Source of the DNA: Methylobacter sp.
GTDB lineage: Bacteria; Pseudomonadota; Gammaproteobacteria; Methylococcales; Methylomonadaceae
NCBI GenBank assembly: GCA_026399025.1
Contig: JAPLRU010000107.1
Span: forward strand, 1 to 45,420
Direction of reading: 5' to 3'
DNA length: 45,420 nt
Shown: positions 1 through 7,976 of the stretch, one piece after another
Position numbering within the stretch: the first letter of the stretch is position 1
Layout: each line of letters begins with the position of its first letter
Position numbers and translations under genes: made by a program
Notes under the pieces: generated by a model
The model's database searches: none
What the model saw: only the letters and a program-made list of their open reading frames with translations
Told to the model about the DNA's origin: nothing

Positions 1-187
1 CACGAACGACTGCAAGGATGCAGGAGGTAGAGCAACGCAGGAGCAGTTGCCGAGGACACGAAGTTTTCAATACACTGAATTTAAATAATTATTTTTCCTT
101 CGTGCTCTTCGTGCCTTCGTGGTGAAGAGTTTTTTAAACCGCTTTTGATAATACTTTCACAGTCTCCGGAGCGTGGGAACGATAGCG
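1..187. repeat. Truncated copy of the CACGAAG inverted-repeat family (long form)
   Basis: The first 187 bases match 43864-44047 closely, including a central segment of about 50 bases and the right end with AATACTTTCACAGTCTCCGG. The left part of the element lies outside the window. Copies in the long or short form also occur at 2679, 14639 and 45345. The rest of the stretch up to 303 holds no convincing gene. Confidence 0.85.
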
Positions 188-303
188 AATCGGAATAACG
201 GCAATGTAGCGTTAAGCGCACGACCAACGTTAAGAACGCATGAAGAATCGTTGCGCAGATCATTGTTTGCGCTTATTTCAGAGCATTAAACTCGGGAGGA
301 ATT

Positions 304-678
304 TTGATCATTGAAAAACAAACCGCCTCATTAGCCTGGATATGGCTGGTGCTCGGCATCGTACTCATGAGCTTGCTGACCTGGTTCAACGGTCGGCCGG
401 AAGCCGCCGGACTCTTGCACATGCATTGGGACAAAGTCGCGCACAGTTTGATCTTTGGCGGCATTACCTTGAGCTTCGGGTTATCGGCACGAGGACGGCG
501 GCGCGGCTGGATACTTTTGTTGATGATCGGTTTCGCCGCTTTCGATGAGTTAAGGCAAAGGTATTTACCGGGACGCAGCGCAAGCATCGCAGATTTTGCG
601 ACCGACGCGCTGGCCATTATCACGGTTCTGTGGGTGATTTTACCTTGGCTGTTACATGAACAGAGACAGCAAAAATGA
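304..678 (+). CDS. VanZ-like family membrane protein
   Basis: This 124-residue protein has about four hydrophobic segments (near residues 11-27, 48-60, 69-80 and 101-117). It carries the conserved polar pattern of VanZ-like proteins: D43-K-x-x-H47, then D81-E-x-x-Q85 followed by L-P-G-R and D97. The biochemical role of the family is not settled; members are common in teicoplanin-resistance and exopolysaccharide loci. The start is TTG, chosen because GGAGGA lies at 295-300 just upstream and the only in-frame ATG is inside the first membrane segment. The gene overlaps the next one by ATGA, which implies translational coupling and a shared role in the polysaccharide block. Confidence 0.8.
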   Translation: MIIEKQTASLAWIWLVLGIVLMSLLTWFNGRPEAAGLLHMHWDKVAHSLIFGGITLSFGLSARGRRRGWILLLMIGFAAFDELRQRYLPGRSASIADFATDALAIITVLWVILPWLLHEQRQQK

Positions 679-2654
679 GCGCCGTGTTATGGAAGCTGAA
701 TCGGCTTCGGACGATGACGGCCAATGAAATCTTTTATCGTGTACAGCAAGCGCTACAGGTGCAAGCGGAAAAACGCGGCATCGGTTTGGCTCAACCGATA
801 GAACCTGAAGGAAATGCCGGAAAGCCGTGGCTGAACCAACTGCCGCATGATTTTGACCGGGATCGGTACCGTGCAGCGGCAGACCGGATATTAGCCGGTC
901 GCTACGATATTTTTGCCTTGCAGGATATTGAGTTGGGATTCCCGCCACGCTGGAATCATGACCCGAAAACAGGCACTAACGCGCCGCTTGGTTTCGGAAA
1001 AAAACTGAATTACCGGGACGAGCAAGTCGTCGGCGATATTAAGTATTTGTGGGAGCCCAATCGTCATGCCGAGCTGGTGACCTTGGCGCAAGCCTGGACG
1101 CTGAGCCGAGAACCGAAGTACGCCGAAGCGATTCGGCTGTTGCTGGAGTCATGGTTCGAGCAATGCCCTTATCCGTTAGGGCCTAATTGGACCAGTTCGC
1201 TGGAACATGCGGTGAGACTGGTAAATTGGTCTTTCGCTTGGCATTTGCTGGGCGGCGAGACATCGCCTTTATTTGAGGGCGATGCCGCACAGGCTTTTAA
1301 ACGGCGTTGGCTGGAAGCGATTTACCGGCATTGCCATTTTATTGCCGGTCACTTTTCCCGGTTTTCTTCGGCCAATAACCATTTGCTCGGCGAATACATG
1401 GGTTTGCTGATCGCTACCCTCACTTGGCCGTTGTGGCCCGACAGTGCGCGCTGGCGGCAATTGGCGCAACAGGGATTTGAGAGCGAAGCGCTGAAGCAAA
1501 ACTTTAACGATGGCGTCAACGGCGAACAGGCGATTTGGTACCACCACGAGGTGGCGGACATGATGCTGTTATGCGGGCTGGTCGGACGCGCCAACGGCAT
1601 CCGCTTTGACGCGGCGTTCTGGCAACGCCTGGAAGCCATGCTCGACTTCATCGCCGGACTGATGGATGCAGGCGGCAATATGCCGATGATCGGCGATTCC
1701 GATGACGCGATGATGGTGCGTTTTAGCCGGGAACCGGGCTTTAATGTTTATCGATCATTACTGGCGACAGGCAGCGTGTTATTCGGCCGCGGCGATTTCA
1801 AGGCCAAGGCCGGGCATTGGGATGACAAGAGCCGCTGGTTGTTGGGCGATGATGCGGCCGTGTGCTTTGAGGCTTTGGCGATACCGGCATCGCCAAGCCC
1901 GCGCCGGGAATTTCCCGAGGGCGGCTATTACGTGCTCGGGCAGAACTTCGATCAGGCGGAAGAAATCCGCGCGGTAGTGGATTGCGCGCCGCTGGGCTAT
2001 CTATCGATTGCGGCGCACGGCCATGCCGATGCGCTGGCTTTTACGCTATCGGTCGCAGGCGAAGAGCTGCTGGTCGACCCCGGCACTTATGCCTATCACA
2101 CCCAAAAACAGTGGCGCGACTATTTCCGTTCGACCCGCGCCCATAACACGGTCTGCGTGGACGGACTGGACCAGTCGGTCATCGGCGGTAATTTCATGTG
2201 GCTAAAACACGCCAAGGCCGAACTCGAAACCTGGCAGCCGGGTGAGTTAGAGGATCGAATAGCCGGCAGTCATGACGGTTATCTTCGCTTGGCCGATCCG
2301 GTGCGGCATCGGCGCGAAATCGTTTTCGATAAGACAAGCCATACGCTTAAGGTGCGGGATAGTCTGCACTGTCTTCGGAAGCATCGGGTAGAGCTTCATT
2401 GGCATTGTCACGAAGAGGCGGACGTCTCGCTATTGGGAAGCGGGGTGATGATTGCCAGAGCCAACAGCCTACTTAGCTTGACGTTTGACGATCAACGCTT
2501 TTTAGCGCGTTTGGCGCGCGCTGAAGAAACGCCGCCGTTGGGCTGGATTTCGCGCAGTTTCGACAGTAAATCGCCCTGCACCGTGGTGGTGTGGACCGGT
2601 GAAATAGAGGGGCCGTGCGAGCTGGAAACTCGCATGCAAGTTATTTTGGGTTGA
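675..2654 (+). CDS. Heparinase II/III family protein (putative polysaccharide lyase)
   Basis: This 659-residue protein has the two-part layout of heparinase II/III proteins: an alpha-helical N-terminal toroid (about 60-370) with the SSANNHLLGEY motif at 231-241, and a beta-sheet C-terminal domain (about 415-640) with HGHAD at 448-452, VDPGTYAYH at 467-475 and RSTRAHNTV at 485-493. N235, H448 and Y474 are plausible active-site candidates by family analogy. The family cleaves uronate-containing polysaccharides by beta-elimination. No clear signal peptide is visible, so its location is uncertain. It overlaps the VanZ gene by 4 nt and lies upstream of algD, which fits remodelling or clearance of a uronic-acid exopolysaccharide. 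The substrate cannot be read from the sequence. Confidence 0.88.
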   Translation: MSAVLWKLNRLRTMTANEIFYRVQQALQVQAEKRGIGLAQPIEPEGNAGKPWLNQLPHDFDRDRYRAAADRILAGRYDIFALQDIELGFPPRWNHDPKTGTNAPLGFGKKLNYRDEQVVGDIKYLWEPNRHAELVTLAQAWTLSREPKYAEAIRLLLESWFEQCPYPLGPNWTSSLEHAVRLVNWSFAWHLLGGETSPLFEGDAAQAFKRRWLEAIYRHCHFIAGHFSRFSSANNHLLGEYMGLLIATLTWPLWPDSARWRQLAQQGFESEALKQNFNDGVNGEQAIWYHHEVADMMLLCGLVGRANGIRFDAAFWQRLEAMLDFIAGLMDAGGNMPMIGDSDDAMMVRFSREPGFNVYRSLLATGSVLFGRGDFKAKAGHWDDKSRWLLGDDAAVCFEALAIPASPSPRREFPEGGYYVLGQNFDQAEEIRAVVDCAPLGYLSIAAHGHADALAFTLSVAGEELLVDPGTYAYHTQKQWRDYFRSTRAHNTVCVDGLDQSVIGGNFMWLKHAKAELETWQPGELEDRIAGSHDGYLRLADPVRHRREIVFDKTSHTLKVRDSLHCLRKHRVELHWHCHEEADVSLLGSGVMIARANSLLSLTFDDQRFLARLARAEETPPLGWISRSFDSKSPCTVVVWTGEIEGPCELETRMQVILG

Positions 2655-2678
2655 GTATGGATTGCCAAGTTGGAGAGA

Positions 2679-2812
2679 TGTGAAAGTATTCGGTTTGGAA
2701 AAAAGCAAAGAATTCACCACGAAGGCACGAAGGACACGAAGTTTTTAATACATTGAGTTTGAAGCATTATTTTTTCTTCGTGCCTTCGTGGTGAATTGCA
2801 TTTTGTTAAAAA
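2679..2812. repeat. CACGAAG inverted-repeat family, short form
   Basis: Perfect 22-bp arms lie at 2711-2732 and 2776-2797. Outside them the left flank (TGTGAAAGTATTCG) matches 43820 onward. Compared with copies at 1 and 43794, this copy lacks the roughly 50-base central segment between the CACGAA and GGACACGAAG blocks. It lies just after the heparinase-family gene and could also act as a transcription terminator. Confidence 0.85.
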
Positions 2813-2828
2813 ACTTGTAGCTATTCAG

Positions 2829-2907
2829 TCCCCCTCTTTGAAAAAGAGGGGTTAGGGGAGATTTTTTAAATAAATCCCCCTCAATCCCCCTTTTTCAAAG
2901 GGGGAGG
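2829..2907. repeat. Imperfect inverted repeat (CCCCCTCTTTGAAAAAGAGGGG type)
   Basis: The left arm is a CCCCCTCTTTG...AAAGAGGGG hairpin followed by TTAGGGGAGATTT. The right arm is its imperfect reverse complement ending in CAAAGGGGGAGG. It looks like a non-autonomous palindromic intergenic element. Together with the preceding CACGAAG element it fills most of the 308-bp gap before the next gene. Confidence 0.75.
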
Positions 2908-2962
2908 TGAATAATTACGCAATAACTTGATTTGGATGGGCGACCTAACAGGGGAAAGAATC

Positions 2963-4015
2963 ATGTACTCAAATATCCAAGATAGCCGGAAAACGCGTTT
3001 TATGAGGCCGTATTTTTTCCAGATTGCCGGTCTGCATCCGTTGTTCGGCATCGCGGCCGTTGCCGTGTTAAGCCTGGCTACCGGCTTCATCGCTGAAGCG
3101 GCTCATGCAGCCAATCTACTCTATAAAACGGATTTTGGCTCGGATGTCGCGCTGTCTCCGCCCCAGATTGTTTCAGACGGCAGAGGCGCCATACAAGATC
3201 TTGTTGTGACCGATAAGGTCAACGTAAGTTTAAAACCAACCGGTCCGTGGGCATCGGCAAAATTAATTTTTCAATTAATTGCCGATGCTCCGATCACCGA
3301 TTCAACACTGAGTGACTATATAACTAACGAGATCCAGCAGGTTATCGGGCCGAGCGGCACACCGGTCAATGCCGTGTTCCAAAACCTAAAGCAGAATACC
3401 GCCGCAGGCCCGGCATGGGGCACTTCTCAAGATGCTTTTATCCTTTTTAGAGAATCGGTTGCGGCGGGCGACAAAACCGATACCGGCGACGTTTATTACA
3501 GCTATTGGTTTAAATTCCAGCCGGATTTGCACAGCCAAGTCGGCGTTACCGCTAACGATAGCTGGCGGGTGATGTCATCGTTCAAAACCGGAGGACTCCA
3601 TAACACTTATGAGGGCGACTATCGGGTTTCCACCATTGTCTCGCAAGACGGCAACGGAAATTTAACCTGGCGAACCGGCGCGGACAATGTTGCAAACGGA
3701 ATGCCTAACGTCGAAATTTACTGGAAGGAAGCTATTCCCGAGGTTCCGGTTCCGGTTGGCGAATGGTTTAAATACGAAGTTTTTTGGCACCGGTCCAACG
3801 GTAGCGATGGGCGCTACTGGGCGGCCGTCAACGGTCAGGTGATCGCCGATCATAGAGGCTCGAATATGGGCGTCTACAACCTGCCCATCAACCGGATCAT
3901 GCTGACGAATAACTACAGTGGCGGCAAAGTACCGAGCCAACAATGGTTGACCGCTCTGGAGATATGGGACGGCTTTCCCTGCGGAGAAGGTAAGTCCTGC
4001 TACGGCCGGCACTAA
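2963..4015 (+). CDS. Secreted jelly-roll protein, probable polysaccharide lyase
   Basis: The product is 350 residues from the ATG at 2963, preceded by GGGGAAAG at 2951-2958; an upstream in-frame ATG at 2927 lacks a comparable site. The N-terminus has a basic start, a hydrophobic segment (about 30-47) and an AHA-A cleavage-like site, so export is likely. The mature part is rich in beta-strand patterns (YYSYWFKFQPD, WFKYEVFWHR, YWAAVNGQVIADH, LTALEIWDGFP) resembling concanavalin-like polysaccharide lyases or glucanases. A C-terminal cysteine pair (CGEGKSC) may form a disulfide. Placement between a heparinase-family gene and algD supports action on the polymer made here. The family assignment is by overall pattern, not by an identified catalytic residue. 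Confidence 0.65.
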   Translation: MYSNIQDSRKTRFMRPYFFQIAGLHPLFGIAAVAVLSLATGFIAEAAHAANLLYKTDFGSDVALSPPQIVSDGRGAIQDLVVTDKVNVSLKPTGPWASAKLIFQLIADAPITDSTLSDYITNEIQQVIGPSGTPVNAVFQNLKQNTAAGPAWGTSQDAFILFRESVAAGDKTDTGDVYYSYWFKFQPDLHSQVGVTANDSWRVMSSFKTGGLHNTYEGDYRVSTIVSQDGNGNLTWRTGADNVANGMPNVEIYWKEAIPEVPVPVGEWFKYEVFWHRSNGSDGRYWAAVNGQVIADHRGSNMGVYNLPINRIMLTNNYSGGKVPSQQWLTALEIWDGFPCGEGKSCYGRH

Positions 4016-4072
4016 CGACAATACGCTGAATTCAGTCGCAATTGATTGAGCGACAGCTGCCAATTCGATCCG

Positions 4073-4113
4073 AGGCATTTGGAGTGCAGGCTTCGCCTGC
4101 ACTCCAAATGCCT
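4073..4113. terminator. Perfect 19-bp hairpin after the lyase-like gene
   Basis: Arms 4073-4091 and 4095-4113 are perfectly complementary around a TTC loop. There is no strong T-run, so it may be a palindromic repeat rather than a textbook terminator. Its GGAGTGCAGGC core also occurs in the inverted repeat near 43321-43539. It would separate transcription of the lyase-like gene from algD. Confidence 0.6.
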
Positions 4114-4191
4114 GAATTAATGTCGCTTGATCGAAGATGCCATCTATATTTAATTTTTTGGAGTCAATATTTACAATAATGTGGAGGTACC

Positions 4192-5502
4192 ATGAAAATC
4201 AGTATTTTCGGCTTAGGCTATGTAGGCGCGGTTTCGGCCGGTTGTTTGGCGACAGACGGGCATCAGGTGGTGGGGTTGGACCCAAACCGGACCAAGGTGG
4301 ATCTGATCAATCAAGGCGTGACGCCGATTATCGAAAAAGACATCGGCGACATGATCGCCAGTGCGGTAAACAGCGGCCATCTGCGCGCGACCACGGATGT
4401 TCGCGAGGCGGTGATAAATTCCGATATTTCGCTGATTTGCGTGGGTACACCCTCGCAGCTCAACGGCAATCTCGATCTTTCTTATGTGCGCCGGGTCTGT
4501 GAAGAGATTGGCGCCGCGCTGAAGGAAAAAAACGCTTTTCATGTGGTGGTGGGACGTTCGACCATGCTGCCCGGCTCGATGCGCAGCATAGTCATTCCGA
4601 CCTTGGAAGCCGGCTCGGGTAAACAGGCCGGAGTGGATTTCGGCGTGTGCAATAATCCGGAGTTTTTGCGTGAAGGCACCGCGGTTTACGACTATTACAA
4701 CCCACCCAAGACTGTGATCGGCGAATCCGATTCTCATGCCGGCGACATGCTGGTCGAGCTGTACAAAAACATGAATGCGCCGCTGATCCGCACCGACATC
4801 GAGACCGCGGAAATGGTCAAATATACCGATAACAACTGGCATGCGTTGAAAGTGACTTTCGCCAACGAGATCGGCAATATCTGCAAGGCGGTCGGCATCG
4901 ACGGTCATAAGGTGATGGAGGTTTTCTGCCAGGACACCAAACTGAACCTGTCATCCTATTACATGAAACCCGGTTTCGCTTTCGGCGGTTCCTGTCTGCC
5001 CAAGGATGTCCGTGCGTTGAGCTATAAAAGCAAGAACCTGGATCTGGACTTGCCGGTCTTGAACGCCATCATGCCGTCCAACCAACGTCAGATTGAACGG
5101 GCGATTAGCATGGTGGTGAACAAGAATAACCGCAAGATCGGCATACTCGGCTTTGCTTTTAAGGCGGGCACCGACGATTTGCGCGAATCGCCGATTGTGG
5201 ATGTGATCGAATACCTGATCGGCAAAGGTTATGAACTCAAACTTTACGACAAGAATGTCAATCTGGCCGCGCTGACCGGCGCCAACCGGGATTATATCCT
5301 CAACCACATCCCGCATATTTCCAAACTGATGGTGGACAATGTGCAGGAGGCATTGGACTTCGCCGAAACCATCGTTATCGGTAACTGCTCCGAAGAATTC
5401 AAGCCGGTCCCCGCCAATCTGAAGTCGGGGCAAACCGTCGTGGATTTAGTGCGCATCGTCCAGCACACCAGCGGCGAACACTACGATGGGATTTGTTGGT
5501 AA
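4192..5502 (+). CDS. algD: GDP-mannose 6-dehydrogenase
   Basis: This cytosolic enzyme oxidises GDP-mannose to GDP-mannuronate with two NAD+, the committed step to alginate-type polymers. The product is 436 residues, the length I recall for Pseudomonas AlgD. It starts with the Rossmann motif GLGYVGAV at 7-14 and has CVGTPS at 83-88, NNPEFLREGTA at 154-164 and GFAFGGSCLPKD at 261-272 with catalytic Cys268. Segments such as VTFANEIGNI and SCLPKDVRAL match AlgD better than UDP-glucose dehydrogenase in my reading. A strong GGAGGT site sits at 4181-4186. No alg8, alg44 or epimerase gene is in the window, so the final polymer is only inferred to contain mannuronate. Confidence 0.9.
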   Translation: MKISIFGLGYVGAVSAGCLATDGHQVVGLDPNRTKVDLINQGVTPIIEKDIGDMIASAVNSGHLRATTDVREAVINSDISLICVGTPSQLNGNLDLSYVRRVCEEIGAALKEKNAFHVVVGRSTMLPGSMRSIVIPTLEAGSGKQAGVDFGVCNNPEFLREGTAVYDYYNPPKTVIGESDSHAGDMLVELYKNMNAPLIRTDIETAEMVKYTDNNWHALKVTFANEIGNICKAVGIDGHKVMEVFCQDTKLNLSSYYMKPGFAFGGSCLPKDVRALSYKSKNLDLDLPVLNAIMPSNQRQIERAISMVVNKNNRKIGILGFAFKAGTDDLRESPIVDVIEYLIGKGYELKLYDKNVNLAALTGANRDYILNHIPHISKLMVDNVQEALDFAETIVIGNCSEEFKPVPANLKSGQTVVDLVRIVQHTSGEHYDGICW

Positions 5503-5525
5503 TTCAGATTTTTGGAGGTACTAAA

Positions 5526-6443
5526 ATGATTAAGTATGTGCTAACCGGGATAGCTCTAAAGGCTTTTTCTTGTTGCTCGCCTGCTCGAGGCTTGTACCGA
5601 AAAATAGGCAATACATTGGGCCAGAAAAAAAGGGAGAACCAGGACATTTCCACTTATATTGAACGCTCGGATGTGCTGGTTGCCCTGTTGGAAAAGCATG
5701 GCGTACTGAAAGACGGCGCGGCCATGCTTGAGCTGGGCACGGGTTGGATGCATTGGTTCAGTCTTTACGCGCGATTGCATGCCGATATGTCCGTGGATTT
5801 ATTCGATGTTTGGGACAACAGACAATTCGGCGCATTGAAGAGCGCGTTTTCAAAGTTGGAGGAAAGATGGCGGGATAACGACAATCGGCGGCCGGAGGTG
5901 ACGGCCAGACTGGATAGATTGTTGCAAGCCCCGTCGTTCGACGACCTCTATGGTACTTTTGATCTGGCCTACCGTATCGATAATGCAGGCTCGCTTATCG
6001 GCTACCAGGGCGCCCGTTACGATTGCGCGTTCAGCTTCCATGTGTTGGAGCACGTTCCGGTCGGCAGCATTGACGATAGCATAGCCAATCTATTTCGATT
6101 ATTGAAACCCGGCGGTATTTCAATTCATCAGATTGGCATTGACGACCATCTCAGCCACTACGACAAGAAGGAATCCGCTAAGAATTATCTTCGCTACTCA
6201 ACAAAGACCTGGAACAGATGGTTTGAGAATATCGTGCAATACCACAACCGTTTGCAAAAAGCCGATTACGAACGCCTATTTAAAAACGCCGGCTTTGAAT
6301 TGCTTGATGAATGGGCCGAGAAATGCAGCATTGCCGATCTGCCCGTTAATAATGAGTGGAATCGTTATACGGAAGACGATTTGCAGACGACGATACTGAC
6401 CTTGGTGCTGCGTAAGCCGGAAGCTTACGAAATCGGGCTATGA
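5526..6443 (+). CDS. Class I SAM-dependent methyltransferase
   Basis: The product is 305 residues from the ATG at 5526, chosen because GGAGGT lies at 5514-5519; a longer frame from 5493 lacks such a site and overlaps algD. Motif I appears as MLELGTGWMHW at about 67-77. A later stretch with CAFSFHVLEHVP and LFRLLKPGGISIHQI is typical of small-molecule or sugar methyltransferases. It is likely cytosolic. Position between algD and a GT4 glycosyltransferase suggests it methylates a sugar or intermediate of the exopolysaccharide. The acceptor is unknown. Confidence 0.8.
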   Translation: MIKYVLTGIALKAFSCCSPARGLYRKIGNTLGQKKRENQDISTYIERSDVLVALLEKHGVLKDGAAMLELGTGWMHWFSLYARLHADMSVDLFDVWDNRQFGALKSAFSKLEERWRDNDNRRPEVTARLDRLLQAPSFDDLYGTFDLAYRIDNAGSLIGYQGARYDCAFSFHVLEHVPVGSIDDSIANLFRLLKPGGISIHQIGIDDHLSHYDKKESAKNYLRYSTKTWNRWFENIVQYHNRLQKADYERLFKNAGFELLDEWAEKCSIADLPVNNEWNRYTEDDLQTTILTLVLRKPEAYEIGL

Positions 6444-6511
6444 ATGTAATCCGTTTATATCGTCCCGCATTTTGTCCGTACAGCGGGAGAATGCCTTTAT
6501 TATCCATGATG

Positions 6512-6540
6512 CTACGGATGACTGCCGTAGTGCTTTTTAC
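6512..6540 (+). terminator. Short hairpin with T-rich tail before the glycosyltransferase gene
   Basis: CTACGG at 6512-6517 pairs with CCGTAG at 6525-6530, followed by TGCTTTTTAC. It is a weak intrinsic-terminator or attenuator candidate in the 120-bp gap between the methyltransferase and glycosyltransferase genes. Confidence 0.35.
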
Positions 6541-6563
6541 TCGACATATAAGGAGAGAAACCG

Positions 6564-7760
6564 ATGTTATCTAAAAAACGCGTTCTTATTCTCGTCGAAA
6601 ACCTGCCGTCCCCGTTCGACCGGCGAGTATGGCAAGAGGCAACCACGTTGCATGCCCATGGCTATCAGGTTTCAATTATTTGCCCGACCGGCGTGGGTTA
6701 TGAAAAATATTACGAAGCCATCGACGGCATCCATATCTATCGCTACGATTTGCCGATAGAGGCGGAAGGCGCGAAAGGTTATGCCCTCGAATATTCGGCG
6801 TCGCTCTACCATACTTTCCGCTTGGCCTGGAAGGTGCGCCGGGAACGCGGCTTTGACGTGATTCATGCCTGCAATCCGCCGGACTTGCTGTTTCTGATCG
6901 GCGGATTCTTTAAGCTGTTTTTCGGCACCAAGTTTATATTCGACCATCATGACATCAACCCTGAACTCTATGAGGCCAAATTCGGCCGCCACGATTTTTT
7001 CTGGAAGCTGATGGTTTGGCTGGAGCGGGTAACATTCAAGGCTTCGGATGTTTCCATCGCGACCAACGAGTCTTACCGGAAGATTGCCATCGAGCGCGGC
7101 GGCATGAACCCGGACAAGGTGTTCGTCGTTCGTAGCGGCCCCAAGCTGGATCGATTGAAGATTATTCCGCCGGTACCGGCCTTGAAAAAAGGGCGAAACT
7201 ATCTGGTCGGCTATGTCGGTGTGATGGGTAAGCAAGAAGGCATCGACCTTTTGTTACAAGCGGCTCACTATATTGTGAACGACTTGAAACGCGAGGATGT
7301 GCATTTCGGTTTGGTCGGCGGCGGCACATCGCTGGAAGAAATGAAAGCCTTGGCCGTTAATATGGGTATTGCCGATTACGTGACCTTTACCGGCCGGGTG
7401 CCGGACCAGGAACTGCTTGGGATGCTCAACACCGCGGACGTATGCGCGAATCCCGACATTGCCAATGAGATGAACGATAAATCGACCATGAACAAAATCA
7501 TGGAGTATATGGCGTTGGGCAAACCTATCGTACAGTTCGACCTGACCGAGGGGCGTTTTTCAGCCGGAGAAGCTTCGCTTTATGCAGCCAAGAACGATCC
7601 CACCGACATGGCGAAAAAGATCGTTGAATTGCTGGATGCTCCGGAGCGTTGCCTGCAAATGGGCGAATACGGCAGAAACCGGGTGAAAAACGAGCTGGAA
7701 TGGAATTATGAGGTGCCCAAGTTACTGAAGGCGTATGAGGTTTTGTTTAACGTGAACTGA
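6564..7760 (+). CDS. Glycosyltransferase family 4 protein
   Basis: The 398-residue product begins with VLILVENLPSPFDRRVWQEA, a motif typical of a bacterial GT4 subgroup in capsule and O-antigen loci. The N-terminal acceptor domain includes DVIHACNPPDLLFL and FDHHDINPELY. The C-terminal nucleotide-sugar domain has VGYVGVMGKQEGID, VTFTGRVP and KIMEYMALGKPIVQFD with the usual acidic EGRFSAGEASL region. It probably adds a sugar to a lipid-linked exopolysaccharide intermediate at the inner membrane. An AAGGAGAGA site lies 5-6 nt before the ATG. The donor and acceptor cannot be deduced. Confidence 0.87.
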   Translation: MLSKKRVLILVENLPSPFDRRVWQEATTLHAHGYQVSIICPTGVGYEKYYEAIDGIHIYRYDLPIEAEGAKGYALEYSASLYHTFRLAWKVRRERGFDVIHACNPPDLLFLIGGFFKLFFGTKFIFDHHDINPELYEAKFGRHDFFWKLMVWLERVTFKASDVSIATNESYRKIAIERGGMNPDKVFVVRSGPKLDRLKIIPPVPALKKGRNYLVGYVGVMGKQEGIDLLLQAAHYIVNDLKREDVHFGLVGGGTSLEEMKALAVNMGIADYVTFTGRVPDQELLGMLNTADVCANPDIANEMNDKSTMNKIMEYMALGKPIVQFDLTEGRFSAGEASLYAAKNDPTDMAKKIVELLDAPERCLQMGEYGRNRVKNELEWNYEVPKLLKAYEVLFNVN

Positions 7761-7884
7761 GTGTGCGAGGAAAGCCGATAACGCCGAAATTAACAATCTA
7801 TAGCCGATTCTTAATTTCGCTGCAAAGTCATTTACAGCAGCATAACCGCAGCTAAAGCATGAAAAAAGTCTAACCGTTCAAATT

Positions 7885-7933
7885 GCCGGCTAAGAAAAGA
7901 TAACGCTATTACACGTTACTTCTCTTAGCCGGC
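7885..7933. terminator. Imperfect hairpin between convergent genes
   Basis: GCCGGCTAAG at 7885-7894 pairs with CTTAGCCGGC at 7924-7933, with further partial pairing inward. It lies between the convergent glycosyltransferase and lyase-like genes and could end transcription from both sides. Confidence 0.5.
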
Positions 7934-7976
7934 CCTTAGCTTCGTCTTACCTTAGCGTTGCCGCTATTTTTAAGGA

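Noticed and set aside
4213-4908. 231-codon minus-strand frame opposite algD
   Set aside because: It is fully covered by algD, which has all expected motifs; the antisense frame is a codon-bias shadow.
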